NCBI RefSeq assembly: GCF_005280255.1
Contig: NZ_CP040018.1
Span: forward strand, 4,898,001-4,962,000
DNA from: Arthrobacter sp. 24S4-2
GTDB lineage: Bacteria > Actinomycetota > Actinomycetes > Actinomycetales > Micrococcaceae
Reading direction: 5' to 3'
Length of the DNA: 64,000 bases
The notes under the pieces are model-generated. The model ran no database searches, was not told the DNA's origin, and saw only the letters and a list, made by a program, of their open reading frames with translations. The translations under genes were made by a program, and so were the position numbers. This document shows positions 53,262-62,410 of this stretch, in pieces. The first letter of the stretch is position 1. Every line of letters begins with the position of its first letter.

Positions 53262-54581
53262 TCACTTCGTGGGCTTGAGCTTCTCGTCGAGATTCTTGAC
53301 AGTCTGATCGATGCTCTGCTGCCCCAGCCAGAGGGCCTGGACCTGCTCTTGCAGTGTCTTCTCGCCCGCGGCACTCAACCACGTGTTGGAAGGAAGGATG
53401 CGGTACCTTCCGTCGTTCACCGCCGCAACGAAGGTCTTGGTCGCGGCTCCCGACGGGTTCTCGCCGTTGGTGAACGGCGACACTGCATTCTCGGCCTCCA
53501 GGTAGAGCGAGGCGTTCTTGCCCGCAGACCAGAACTCTACGTACTTCTCTGCAGCCGTCTTGACCTTCGACTTGGCATTGACGCTGAGCATCGTGCCGAC
53601 GAACAGGTTCGCGTTTGAATCGGGCTTGTCCGTGGCCGGCCATGGAATGAAGGAGTTGTCCAGTCCGGCCTTCGTGAACGTCGACTGGTTCCAGGCACCC
53701 TGCAAGTAGAACGCGCTCTTGCCAGCTTGGAAGTCTGAGATGCCGGTGCTCCACTCATCAACGCCGAGCTCGCTCTTGAAGTCGATGAACCCTTTCGACT
53801 GCAGGTCCATCATTTGTTGCAGCGACGACTTCCACGAAGAGAATGACGCCTTTCCTTGAACGAAGTCTGAGTCGAATGACGGCTGGTTTTTGTAGACGAG
53901 GGACGCGGCAATGGCGTTGATCGCCGCGTCGCCCGTCCACCCACCCTTGTTGGGCAAAGACAGTGGCGTGATTCCGGCGTCTTTCGCCTTCTGAAGGTCT
54001 GCCTCGAACTCGGGCCAGGTGGCCGGGTTCTGCGTGATTCCTGCCTTCTGAAGCAGTGCGTTGTTGGCGAACAGCGAGATGCCGATCACCTCCATCGGCA
54101 TCGAGTAGGTCTTGCCGTCGTTCTCAACGAAGGGCTTGAGCTCCTTGCGCACTCCGGTCACCCACGGCTGCGACGACAGGTCTTCGAGGTATCCGGAAGA
54201 TCCCCAGTCCTGAACCTTGGCCGAGTCGGTCATGATGACGTCGGCGGCGTTTCCGGCAAGAAGCTCGGACTGCACCCGCTGGGGGTATGCGGCGGAGGGG
54301 ATGAACGAGTACTCGAGCGTGATGTCGGGATTGGCCTTCTCGAACGCGGCGTTGATCTCCTTCACGTTCGCCGGCTCGGCGTCTCCGCCCTTCCAGCCGT
54401 AGACCTTCAGGACCGTCTTGTCGCCGGCGCCGCCGGCGCCGCCGGCGCCGGTCGACGTACAGCCCGCGAGAAGAAGTGAGCCAACCGCGAGCATCGTGAT
54501 GGCCACGAGGCGTCCACGGCTATTTCTAGTGCTGTCCGCAGGATCGACGCCCCTGCGAACTTTTCCGGTGCTGTGTTTCAT
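53262..54581 (-). CDS. Extracellular sugar-binding lipoprotein (family 1 SBP)
   Basis: 439 residues. A lipoprotein signal peptide ends in the lipobox LLLAGC with Cys41 as the lipid-modified residue. A Gly/Ala linker (GAGGAGGAG, encoded by a GCC-GGC repeat) follows. The mature part is a two-lobe binding protein with INAAFEKANPDITLEYSFIP, SAFYLQGAWN and SPFTNGENPSGAATKTF. It anchors outside the membrane and delivers oligosaccharide to the MalF/MalG pair. It is the first gene of the carbohydrate operon, with promoter and LacI-type operator directly upstream. Confidence 0.93.
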   Translation of the reverse strand: MKHSTGKVRRGVDPADSTRNSRGRLVAITMLAVGSLLLAGCTSTGAGGAGGAGDKTVLKVYGWKGGDAEPANVKEINAAFEKANPDITLEYSFIPSAAYPQRVQSELLAGNAADVIMTDSAKVQDWGSSGYLEDLSSQPWVTGVRKELKPFVENDGKTYSMPMEVIGISLFANNALLQKAGITQNPATWPEFEADLQKAKDAGITPLSLPNKGGWTGDAAINAIAASLVYKNQPSFDSDFVQGKASFSSWKSSLQQMMDLQSKGFIDFKSELGVDEWSTGISDFQAGKSAFYLQGAWNQSTFTKAGLDNSFIPWPATDKPDSNANLFVGTMLSVNAKSKVKTAAEKYVEFWSAGKNASLYLEAENAVSPFTNGENPSGAATKTFVAAVNDGRYRILPSNTWLSAAGEKTLQEQVQALWLGQQSIDQTVKNLDEKLKPTK

Positions 54582-54600
54582 TGTGCCCTCTCCATTGAGA

Positions 54601-54618
54601 ATTTGTAGCGCTCCAAAT
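54601..54618 (-). promoter_or_regulatory. LacI-type operator A (upstream of the sugar-binding protein gene)
   Basis: ATTTGTAGCGCTCCAAAT is nearly palindromic and matches operators B (57093) and C (59654) in the core TTGGA-GCGY-TCCAA. It lies between the predicted transcript start and the gene, where a bound repressor would block transcription. Confidence 0.75.
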
Positions 54619-54629
54619 CGCGTAACTAC

Positions 54630-54658
54630 AGGATTGCTACACCCAGTGGGTTTGTCAA
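54630..54658 (-). promoter_or_regulatory. Candidate promoter of the carbohydrate operon
   Basis: On the minus strand TTGACA (54658-54653) is followed after 17 bases by AATCCT (54635-54630). The predicted start near 54623 lies next to operator A. The insertion sequence begins about 25 bases upstream of the -35, so the promoter itself appears undamaged. Confidence 0.5.
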
Positions 54659-54682
54659 GTCAGCGACGAGACTCACCAATAG

Positions 54683-56007
54683 TGCTCGCGAAACGGGGTG
54701 CATGCCTCATTTGAGAAACGCTCGCGAAATCACGGGCCGCTGCGGGCACGGCGGTGACGATGAGGGATAGACCTGTCGATGGCAACGCGTAGGGAAATCA
54801 CGAAGAAATACGTGGCCGATTATGCGAAGTCATCGAAGACGGCCAAGGGTTTGGTTCTGGACGAGCTGGTCGCCGTCACGGGGTGGTCCCGAGCCAACGC
54901 CCGCCGGGCACTGTCCACCGCGCGTAAACGAAAAGGCCCGGCGAAAGCGGTGGTGCGGAAGCCCCGGGGACGGACCTACGGCTATGACACCCTCAAGGTC
55001 CTGATCGGTGTGTGGCGGCTCGCCGGGATGCCATCGGGCAAATACCTGGCAGCGACCATGGACCTGTGGCTGCCCAAGCTTGAAGCCTTCGGGGAACTCA
55101 ACGCGAAGAGGCTGACACCGGCTGTCAGGGCGCAGCTGATGCAGGTCTCCGGGGCTACGATCGACCGGCTCCTCAAGCCCACCAGGGACGCGGCCCGACC
55201 CAGGGCCTGGCCGCGACGAAGGCCGGGCCGCTGCTGCGGAACTCGATCACGGTCCGCAAAGCCGGGGACGAACGTGAACAGTCACCGGGGTTCATCGAGG
55301 CGGACATGGTCGTCCAGTGCGGCCCCACCCTGGCCGGGGAATTCGCCAGGACCCTGACCGCCACGGACGTCTTCACCGGCTGGACCGAGAACGTCGCGGT
55401 CCGGAACGGGGCACACAAATGGGTGCTGGCCGCCATGGACGAGGTCGTGGCGCGCCTGCCGTTCCCCCTGGTCGGCCTGGACACCGACAACGGCGGGGAA
55501 TTCATCAACCATGCCCTGATCAGATGGGCCGGCGAGAAGGACATCTACTTCACCCGTGCCCGGCCGTACAAGTCCAACGACAACGCCCACGTCGAGCAGA
55601 AAAACGGCGACGTCGTCCGCCGGCACGCCTTCCACTACCGCTACGACACCGCAGCGGAACTGAAGCTCCTCAACACCCTTTACGCTCTGGTCCGGGTCTG
55701 GCTGAACCTCTTCACCGCGACGACGAAGGCCATCGGCTGGCGCTCGAACAAACACGGCAGGAAGACCCGCATCTACGACAATCCCCGGACCCCGTACCAC
55801 CGCGTCATCGACTCCGGGACCCTCACCGAAGCCAAAGCCGCTGAACTCGCGGACCTGATGGAGACCACCAACCCGGCCGACCTCACCCGCGGCATCACCG
55901 CCATCCAGACCCAACTGATCGCCCTTGCCGCAGCGAAAACACGGGCTCTGGAAGCATCAGCCACGCGAGCAGAAATAGCTGAGGCACGCACAACACTTTC
56001 GCGAGCA
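54683..56007 (+). mobile_element. Insertion sequence with DDE transposase, family not assigned
   Basis: Imperfect terminal inverted repeats are visible: the left end TGCTCGCGAAACGGGGTGCA (54683 on) continuing TGCCTCA, and the complement of the right end, ATGCTCGCGAAAGTGTTGTG continuing CGTGCCTCA (ending near 56007). A further copy of CGCTCGCGAAA lies at 54720. No clear target duplication is seen. The element separates lacI from the operon it should regulate. The encoded transposase is frameshifted. Confidence 0.75.
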
Positions 56008-56013
56008 TCTTGA
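54779..56013 (+). pseudogene. DDE (integrase-core) transposase with a -1 frameshift
   Basis: Frame one (54779 to about 55197) gives MATRREITKKYVADYAKSSK and an HTH-rich N-terminus ending TIDRLLKPTRDAARP. Frame two continues QGLAATKAGPLLRNSITVRK and then the catalytic core: Asp in FIEADMVVQCG, Asp in GLDTDNGGEFIN, Glu in AHVEQKNGDVVRRHAF. The shift lies in CGACCCAGGGCC; one more C would restore the frame. The stop codon is just outside the right inverted repeat. Related Arthrobacter elements encode the protein in one frame (~410 residues). Confidence 0.82.
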
Positions 56014-56028
56014 CGTGAGTCGTTACGG

Positions 56029-57042
56029 TCAGCGGTACAGAGCGGTCGATTCGCGCGCGAGGAGGTGGAAGGGAACGCTGAGTTGTTCCGGAATCGAGTC
56101 GGGATCGGCGAGTTGCTTGGCGAGCAGCCGGACGGCCTCGCGCGCCATCCACTCCTTGTCGATGAACATCGTGGAGAGCGTGGGTGAGGCGAACCGGCCA
56201 TCTTCGATGTCGTCGATTCCGATCACCGCGACGTCCTCCGGCACCCTCAGCCCGTGCCGCCGAAGGGCCGACAGTGCCCCCAGCGCGAGCAGGTCGTTGG
56301 CGCAGAAGACCCCGTCGAACCCGAAGCCCGCGTCGAGAAGCTCATCGACGGCGCGAGCTCCATCTTCGCGGGTCCAATCCCGAACGGCCCCAACAGGCCC
56401 GGCTTCGCGGAGGCCGGCCTCCTCCAACGCCTGATGGAATCCAGCTTCGCGCTCCGACACGACGAACGGGTCACCGAAGGTCTTGTCTCCGATCATCACC
56501 AGTCGTGAGCGGCCCTGATCCAACAGGTGCTTGGTGGCAGTATGCGAGATCGCCACCGAGTCGATGCCGACGCGATCGACGGACGACAACTTCGATCGCT
56601 CGCCCAACAGCACGAGCGGGGCGCGACCTCGCCTCACCTCGATCTCTTCGTCCTCGATCACCGATGGGCTGAAAATAAGACCATCGGCGGAGCCCAGGTT
56701 CCACGAGTCCGCAGCTTCTCGTTCACGCTCCAACAGATTGTCGGTCTGCTGAACGATCAGGCGCATCCCGGCATCGTCGGCTGCGGCAACCGCGGCCCGC
56801 GCCAACTCGGCGAAGTAGGGTTGCGCGAAATTGGGGATTGCAAGGCTCACAAGACCTGTCCGCCCCGAGACGAGGTTCTGACCGATTGCCTGCGGCCGGT
56901 AGCCGAGTTTGTCGATTGCCGCGTTGACGCGCTGGCGCATCGACTCCCGAACGTTCGGATGGTTTCGGATCACGTTTGAAACGCTGCTCTTCGAGACGTG
57001 CGCCTCGGCGGCGACGTCCTCTAATGTTACTTGCCGACCCAT
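56029..57042 (-). CDS. LacI family transcriptional regulator
   Basis: 337 residues. The N-terminal HTH and hinge read VTLEDVAAEAHVSKSSVSNV, then IRNHPNVRESMRQRVNAAID and KLGYRPQAIGQNLVSGRTG. The periplasmic-binding-like sensor domain follows (LIFSPSVIEDEEIEVRRGRA, GIDDIEDGRFASPTLSTMFI). It presumably represses the cluster and is relieved by an imported sugar. An operator of the same type lies 50 bases before its start, suggesting autoregulation. Its 3' end is 22 bases from the insertion sequence. Confidence 0.93.
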   Translation of the reverse strand: MGRQVTLEDVAAEAHVSKSSVSNVIRNHPNVRESMRQRVNAAIDKLGYRPQAIGQNLVSGRTGLVSLAIPNFAQPYFAELARAAVAAADDAGMRLIVQQTDNLLEREREAADSWNLGSADGLIFSPSVIEDEEIEVRRGRAPLVLLGERSKLSSVDRVGIDSVAISHTATKHLLDQGRSRLVMIGDKTFGDPFVVSEREAGFHQALEEAGLREAGPVGAVRDWTREDGARAVDELLDAGFGFDGVFCANDLLALGALSALRRHGLRVPEDVAVIGIDDIEDGRFASPTLSTMFIDKEWMAREAVRLLAKQLADPDSIPEQLSVPFHLLARESTALYR

Positions 57043-57092
57043 TCCCGTCCTTAAATCCTTGCCGCCTCGACGGCCCTTTCGGCCAGAGTCTC

Positions 57093-57110
57093 ATTTGGAG
57101 CGTACCAAAA
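57093..57110 (-). promoter_or_regulatory. LacI-type operator B (upstream of lacI)
   Basis: ATTTGGAGCGTACCAAAA shares the TTGGA-GCGY-NCCAA core with operators A and C. It is placed for autoregulation of the LacI gene whose start is at 57042. Confidence 0.7.
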
Positions 57111-57124
57111 TTGGGCATGGCGCG

Positions 57125-57169
57125 CGGGATGTGGCTGTGTCGACGAGTTTTCGACGCAGCCACATCCCG
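57125..57169 (-). terminator. Hairpin terminator after the beta-helix gene
   Basis: CGGGATGTGGCTGTGTCGA (57125-57143) pairs with TCGACGCAGCCACATCCCG (57151-57169) with a single G-T pair; the loop is CGAGTTT. It lies 10 bases beyond the ancestral stop codon (57179) of the beta-helix gene and upstream of the lacI operator, so it insulates lacI. Confidence 0.75.
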
Positions 57170-57178
57170 AGGTGATGA

Positions 57179-59624
57179 CTAGCCCACGGCCATCAGTGCG
57201 AGGTCATCGCATGCTCCCGCACCCGATCCCGCCCCTTAGTAGCAATAGACGGTTGCTTGCGTGCTGGCAGTGCCCGTGGTGAACACCACCGCGGCGGGTG
57301 CGTATGTCGCCCCGGCCACCGCATGGAACGACTCCGCGGCGCCGAATGACTTGACGCCGAGAGCAATCTGCTCACCCGACACCGCATGCAGCCACCCCGT
57401 GAGAACGTACGTCGTGCCGGGCTGGAGTCCGCTGATCGTCTGCTGCACCCCGCTGTTCGCCGCTCCCGTCGCGAGCCCGAACGACCCGCTGTGGGCAGCC
57501 GAGGCGGTGACGTTGACTGCGACCGTCGACGACAGGCCCCACGGTGCTCGCGAGCCGGTCTCGAAGCCTCCGTTCACCACCAGGTCGGCAGGGTTCGACA
57601 ACTTGACGATGCTGAAGTCATCACAGAAGCCCGGGCCGGAGCCGGTGTTCTTGTAGCAGTGGATCGTCGCGCTCGTGCTGGTTGGTCCGGTGGTGAACTG
57701 GACGGTATCGAGTGCCCAGGCTGCGTCGGTCGATTTGCTGAAAGTCTCCGTTCCGCCGTAGTTCTTGACCCCGATCGCGACCTGCTCACCGGCGACCCCG
57801 ACCTTAACCCACGCCGAAACCCACGCCGACAAGAGGTAACTGGTCGACGTGGGTTAAGCCGCTCACGACGTTCTCGACTCCGCTGTTCGAGTTCCCCGTC
57901 TGCACTGCAGAGCTGCCGTTGAACGGCGTGCTCGTGGTGAGTGACGATCCTGCCCCACTGAGGGTCCACGGCGTGAGAGCCCCGGAATCAAAGCTGCCAT
58001 TTCGAACGAGATTCGTGTCGGCTGTCTCATAGGCACCGATACTGGGTACCGCCGCGATCGGGTTGCCGGCGATATCCCGGCCGCCGTTGGAGGGGATCGC
58101 GACACCGGCGCCCAAGGCGGGCGACGATTCGCGGGGCTGATAGGCCGCCATACCGCCCGAGGCCTGGGTCGCAGATTGGAGGGGACCGACCACCTGGGGC
58201 GACAAGTAGATCGTGCCGGTCGTCGGCTCATTGTTGTTGCGTGGCCCGTACAGCAGGTTGTTGGCGAAGACGGAACCGGTTGTCTGCAGGTAGCCCTTGG
58301 ATCCGAAGTTCAGCACCAGGTTGTTTCGGAACTTGTAGGAACCGGGTTGCGTGTTGCCGGTCCGCGTTCCGGTCACCGATGTGGCGCGGCCGGACGAGAT
58401 GTAGATCGTGTTGTTGTAAATGTCTGGAAGGGGTGCGGCCGAACCGCTCTGGTTGGGAATCGCCCTCGGAAAGTCGAACACGTTGTGCGCTCTGTTGAAG
58501 TTGCTGGTAATTGGGCAGCCAGCCGTGTTCGTATCGTCTTCGCTCACGTTGTAGCGGACGACCGTTCCGTCGCTCGGGAGTTCGCCCCCGATCTGCTGCA
58601 TCATCAAGAGAAAGCCACCGGAGTTATTGCGCGAGTAGTTGTACTGGATTGTTGTGTTGTGGTTGCCCCAGTCGACGTCGAACGCCATGCCGTCCTGCTG
58701 GTTGATCGTGCACGCCACCGTATTGTTCTGGATAGTCGTGTCGCTGCTGCCGGCCACCCAGATCGAAGCTGCCGCCGTATTGCAGATATTCCCGGAGGGC
58801 GGGCATCCGGTCGTCGCTTTGGGCCCGCCGTACGCCGCATCATTCCCGTCAATCAGCGCTCCATCGCCGTTGACGACCAGAATGTCGTCGCCGCCCGAGT
58901 ACCGGATGTTGTTGTTCAGGATGCGAACGTTCGTCGTCATGCCGGTACCACGACCGTTGCCCTCTGGTGTGACAGCAATAGCGATGCGGTCGACGTGGTC
59001 GAAGGTGTTGTTGTCGATCGTGATGTCGTTCCAGGTGGAGACGGACGCGGTTTGGTCGGTCTGGATGGCGACTCCCGCGTTCGACGAGTACCAGCCGCCC
59101 GACCATCCGGAGATATTGCGAACCGTCATGTCGGTGATGGAAATGCCCGAGAGCGTCGTCCCCGACGAGTTCTCGACCAGCACTCCGGTCCTGAACGCGG
59201 GGGACGCCGCGGCGTTTCGGACCTCGAGTCCCGAGAGCTGCCACTGCTGGACGTTAAGAAGCTTGATCGTGGCACCCACCACGCCATTGCCGTCGATGAT
59301 CGGCTTGGCGCCAGATCCATAGCTCGTGATGACGGCGGGGCTGCCTGCTGCTCCCGACCCGGACGGCGTCAGCTGACCGACGCAGGTCGTTCCCGCCTTG
59401 AACAGTACGCGTTCGCCAGGGCCGAACTGCAGGGAATTCACCGATGCCAGCGAATTCCACGGATCCGCCTGAGTCCCCAGGCCATTCGTGCTGGCCGAGC
59501 AATCAACGAAGTGGTCTGATCCTGCGGCGTTTGCCACCCCGGCGTTGCTTTGTGCCGCCACCGTAAGGAGCACGGCGGCGAGGAGGGAAAGCATGGCTCG
59601 TGGACGTTTCGGACTTTTCAACAT
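57179..59624 (-). pseudogene. Secreted right-handed beta-helix protein with two C-terminal carbohydrate-binding-like modules; frameshift and nonsense
   Basis: ATG 59624 opens a Sec signal peptide (MLKSPKRPRAMLSLLAAVLL ... GVANA). Residues ~35-545 form parallel beta-helix repeats typical of pectate-lyase-like or inverting-epimerase folds (ITIDNNTFDHVDRIAIAV, VRILNNNIRYSGGDDILVV, TTIQNNTVACTINQQDGMAF). Two tandem ~130-residue CBM4/9-like sandwiches follow: NLVRNGSFDSGALTPWTLSG and DLVVNGGFETGSRAPWGLSS. Frame changes near 57846-57858 inside module one, and an in-frame TAA (57236-57238) cuts module two before GAGSGAGACDDLALMAVG, which ends at 57179. Intact, it would attack or bind plant polysaccharide outside the cell. 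Confidence 0.8.
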
Positions 59625-59653
59625 GGGATGTCCATTCTCCTTTGAACGGCGGA

Positions 59654-59675
59654 ATCCTTGGAGCGTTCCAAGGAT
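59654..59675. promoter_or_regulatory. LacI-type operator C (between beta-helix and fucosidase genes)
   Basis: ATCCTTGGA-GCGT-TCCAAGGAT is a perfect 9-bp inverted repeat around GCGT. It lies in the divergent spacer and can control both the secreted beta-helix gene (30 bases away) and the fucosidase gene (105 bases away). Confidence 0.8.
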
Positions 59676-59779
59676 GTGGGGTACGCTGTCCCGCAGAACG
59701 CCCAAGCTGTCAACCCACCATGCGGGTCGGTCTGGTCCAACGACCTCGATTTCACTGACGCTCGCGAGAAGGATCCACA

Positions 59780-61318
59780 ATGACGTTGCCCTTGATCAAC
59801 CCTGACGACCTCCCTTATCAGGTCGATGTTTCTGATAACACAGCAGCCTTGGCTGGCGTGAAGCAGGTCATCGACGCCGGGCCCTACGACTCGACCTGGG
59901 AATCGCTGCAGAGGTACCGGGCACCGCTGTGGTACCACGACGGCAAGTTCGGCATCTTCCTCCACTGGGGAGTGTTCTCCGTCCCCGCCTTTGGCGACGA
60001 GTGGTATTCCCGCTCCATGTACCTCGAAGGGACGAAAGCGTTCGAGCATCACGTCGAGACCTACGGACCGCAGAATGCATTCGGCTACAAGGACTTCATC
60101 CCGAGCTTCACGATGGACAAGTTCCAGCCCGACGACTGGGCCGCGCTGTTCAAGGAGGCCGGCGCGCAGTTCGTGGTGCCGGTGGCCGAGCACCACGACG
60201 GTTTCGCCCTGTACGACACCGGCCGTTCGCGGTGGAGCGTTACGAACATGGGCCCGCGCCAAGACATCTTGCGTAAGCTCGGCGACGCAGTGGATCGCGC
60301 CTGGATGGTTCTCGGCGCCTCAAGTCATCGCGCAGAGCACTGGTTCTTCATGAACGGAGGGAGCCGGTTCGACTCCGACGTTCGCGATCCCGCCTACGCG
60401 GACCTCTATGGGCCGGCCCAGCGTGAAGAGATCGCGCCGAATGAGCGCTTCCTCGAGGACTGGCTCCTGCGATGCGTCGAGATCGTCGACAAGTACCGCC
60501 CGCAAATCTTCTACTTCGATTGGTGGATCGAGTCGGCTGCATTCGAGCCGTATCTGAGGCGCTTCGCCGCGTACTACTACAACCGCGCCGCCGAATGGGG
60601 TCGTGAGGTCGTCATCAATTTCAAGTGGAACGCCTTCGCGAAGGGGAGCGCTGTCTACGACATCGAACGCGGGACCATGGGTGGCATCCGCGAAGACGTT
60701 TGGCAAAACGACACGTCGGTGTCGCGAACATCGTGGAGTTGGGTTGAGGGGCACGACTACAAGGACGCGCAGGAGCTGATCGCCGAACTGGCTGACACCG
60801 TGTCGAAAAACGGCGTGCTCCTCCTGAACGTCGGACCCAAAGCCGACGGCACGATCCCAGAAGAGGAACGTCGGCTCCTCCAGGCCATCGGGGAGTGGCT
60901 GACGCGAAACGGCGAAGCGATCTACGGCAGCCGACCGTGGATCATTCCCGGCGAGGGCCCGACCGTGGTCACGGTCGGCTCTTTCGTTGACAGCTCCTCG
61001 CCGGAGTACACGGCGGCAGATGTTCGCTTCACCACACGAACCGACGTTACCGGCGACTACGTTTACGGAACATTGCTTGCACACCCGCAGGACGGAATAG
61101 CCCGCATCCGTTCGTTTGGAAGCGGGGCCGGGCTCCTTACCCGAGGAATCCGGGAGGTTCGAGTCCTCGGTTCTGCCGAAGACGTTGCTTGGCAGCGATC
61201 CGCTGAGTCGCTTGAGGTGACGTTGCCGGCCCAATCGCAGACCGCGGCGGGTCCGGTCGTGCGGCTCTACCTCGAAGACGAGGCTCGGCCACCCCGTCAC
61301 GACTTCTTGCACGGATGA
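59780..61318 (+). CDS. Alpha-L-fucosidase (GH29)
   Basis: 512 residues. GH29 signatures: KFGIFLHWGVFSVPAFGDEW (57-76), the EHHDGF loop (137-142), the catalytic nucleophile Asp247 in IFYFDWW, and NGVLLLNVGPKADGTIPEEE. There is no signal peptide, so it acts on imported fucosylated oligosaccharide. AGAAGGAT precedes the ATG. It is divergent from the beta-helix gene around operator C. The C-terminal 120 residues form a beta-sandwich as in other GH29 enzymes. Confidence 0.93.
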   Translation: MTLPLINPDDLPYQVDVSDNTAALAGVKQVIDAGPYDSTWESLQRYRAPLWYHDGKFGIFLHWGVFSVPAFGDEWYSRSMYLEGTKAFEHHVETYGPQNAFGYKDFIPSFTMDKFQPDDWAALFKEAGAQFVVPVAEHHDGFALYDTGRSRWSVTNMGPRQDILRKLGDAVDRAWMVLGASSHRAEHWFFMNGGSRFDSDVRDPAYADLYGPAQREEIAPNERFLEDWLLRCVEIVDKYRPQIFYFDWWIESAAFEPYLRRFAAYYYNRAAEWGREVVINFKWNAFAKGSAVYDIERGTMGGIREDVWQNDTSVSRTSWSWVEGHDYKDAQELIAELADTVSKNGVLLLNVGPKADGTIPEEERRLLQAIGEWLTRNGEAIYGSRPWIIPGEGPTVVTVGSFVDSSSPEYTAADVRFTTRTDVTGDYVYGTLLAHPQDGIARIRSFGSGAGLLTRGIREVRVLGSAEDVAWQRSAESLEVTLPAQSQTAAGPVVRLYLEDEARPPRHDFLHG

Positions 61319-61339
61319 GGAGGATTTCCGTGCTGGGCA

Positions 61340-61562
61340 TGTCCTCAGTGATTGAGGCGGCGCGGGGCCCTGCGCACCTTCGGGTCGATAGTGCTTCCGC
61401 TGAGCAGGAATTCGCTAATTTCCGCCGCGCTCTTCACGTTCCTCTTTAGCTGGAACGACTTCCTGTTTGCTGTGACACTGACCACCACCGATCAGGCGGC
61501 GGACGGTGAACTTGGGCATCTCCCAATGCATCGGCGCATATGTGAACGGCTGGAGCTCGGAG
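61340..61562 (+). pseudogene. MalG-type permease, C-terminal scrap
   Basis: Reading across frames, SVIEAARG then GALRTFGSIVLPLSRNSLIS, AALFTFLFSWNDFLFAVTLT and VNLGISQCIGAYVNGWSS form the EAA loop and last helices of a sugar ABC permease. At least two frameshifts are present, and the N-terminal two-thirds is missing. It starts 20 bases after the fucosidase stop codon. Confidence 0.7.
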
Positions 61563-61841
61563 GTTAGTGATCCAGACCAGAACGATGAAACCCGCCGGGA
61601 CATCGAGGGCTCCCTGCGAGAATTCGTCACAGCACGTCGCACCGGCAAGGAGCCCATGGGAGAAGTGCACGGAAACATCATGGGTCTGGCCATGGTTGAA
61701 GCAGCCATGGCCAGTGCCTCAACCGGCCGCCGCATCATCTTGCAGGATCTGCTCGAGGAGTCCTACCAGCAGGCCCAGGCCGACGAAACCAATCCGGATG
61801 TCCTGGAGGTCCTCCAGTCCTGGGCCAGTGCTTCCGCATGG
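61563..61841 (+). pseudogene. Gfo/Idh/MocA oxidoreductase, C-terminal scrap
   Basis: In one open frame directly joined to the permease scrap: NDETRRDIEGSLREFVTARR then MGEVHGNIMGLAMVEAAMAS, GRRIILQDLLEESYQQAQAD and LEVLQSWASASA. This is the C-terminal helical part of a sugar-type oxidoreductase; the catalytic and cofactor domains are missing. The junction with the permease is an illegitimate recombination or deletion scar. Confidence 0.6.
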
Positions 61842-61980
61842 TTGACCGGGACCCCGCACATGGGCCCCAGTTCACCGGCGCACCACCAGCCGACCAGCTC
61901 CCTGTCAAGTAGTGCCCGTGGGAACGCCGACGAACTCTTCTCCCCACGTGAGCCCGGAGAACGAAGGACAGACTGCACTG

Positions 61981-62402
61981 TTATGGGTGGAGGCTGGTGT
62001 CCACGTCTGTTTTGCGCCACGAGGTGAAATTCACGACGAGGCCCGCTCGTGACGGAGCGCAGCAGAACGGCCCGGCGGTGACCGTAGCCGCAGGGCTGAG
62101 AGGTGCCACCCGAACCAGGCGCCACCCTTCGTCATCCACCCGGGCCCGGATCGTCACCGCGTCTCCCGAACGGCTTGCCCGCGTCGTCACGGTGCGACCA
62201 GCCCACCCAGAAGCTGGTCCAAGCGACCAGTCGGACACGCCACGGGTCACGACGGCGCCGAGGCTTGCCTCGCCATCGCTCCACTCGACGCCGGCCTTGA
62301 TCGATTCCGTGTCGTCGACGCGGAGGCTCCGCCTGATCGAACTGTTCTGAGAAGTCCAGTTCGAACGAAAGCTCGACAGCCGCGTCCTGCTCTAGGGGAG
62401 CA
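61981..62402 (-). pseudogene. DUF1349 (concanavalin-like) domain protein, C-terminal remnant
   Basis: The minus-strand frames give VELSFELDFSEQFDQA and, after a one-base shift near 62327, LRVDDTESIKAGVEWSDGEA, RGVSDWSLGPASGWAGRTVT, VDDEGWRLVRVAPLSPAATV and the C-terminal GPFCCAPSRAGLVVNFTSWR with DTSLHP. This is characteristic of the DUF1349 domain found in or beside glycoside hydrolases. The upstream portion is absent. Confidence 0.65.
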
Positions 62403-62410
62403 AGGAGTGC

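Noticed and set aside
54420..54455. GCC-GGC repeat in the sugar-binding protein gene
   Set aside because: It encodes a GAGGAGGAG linker just after the lipobox cysteine, which is common in actinobacterial lipoproteins.
55190..55210. Programmed -1 frameshift in the second insertion sequence
   Set aside because: There is no A-rich slippery heptamer or downstream stem typical of IS3-type elements. Loss of one C from a CCCC run explains the shift more simply.
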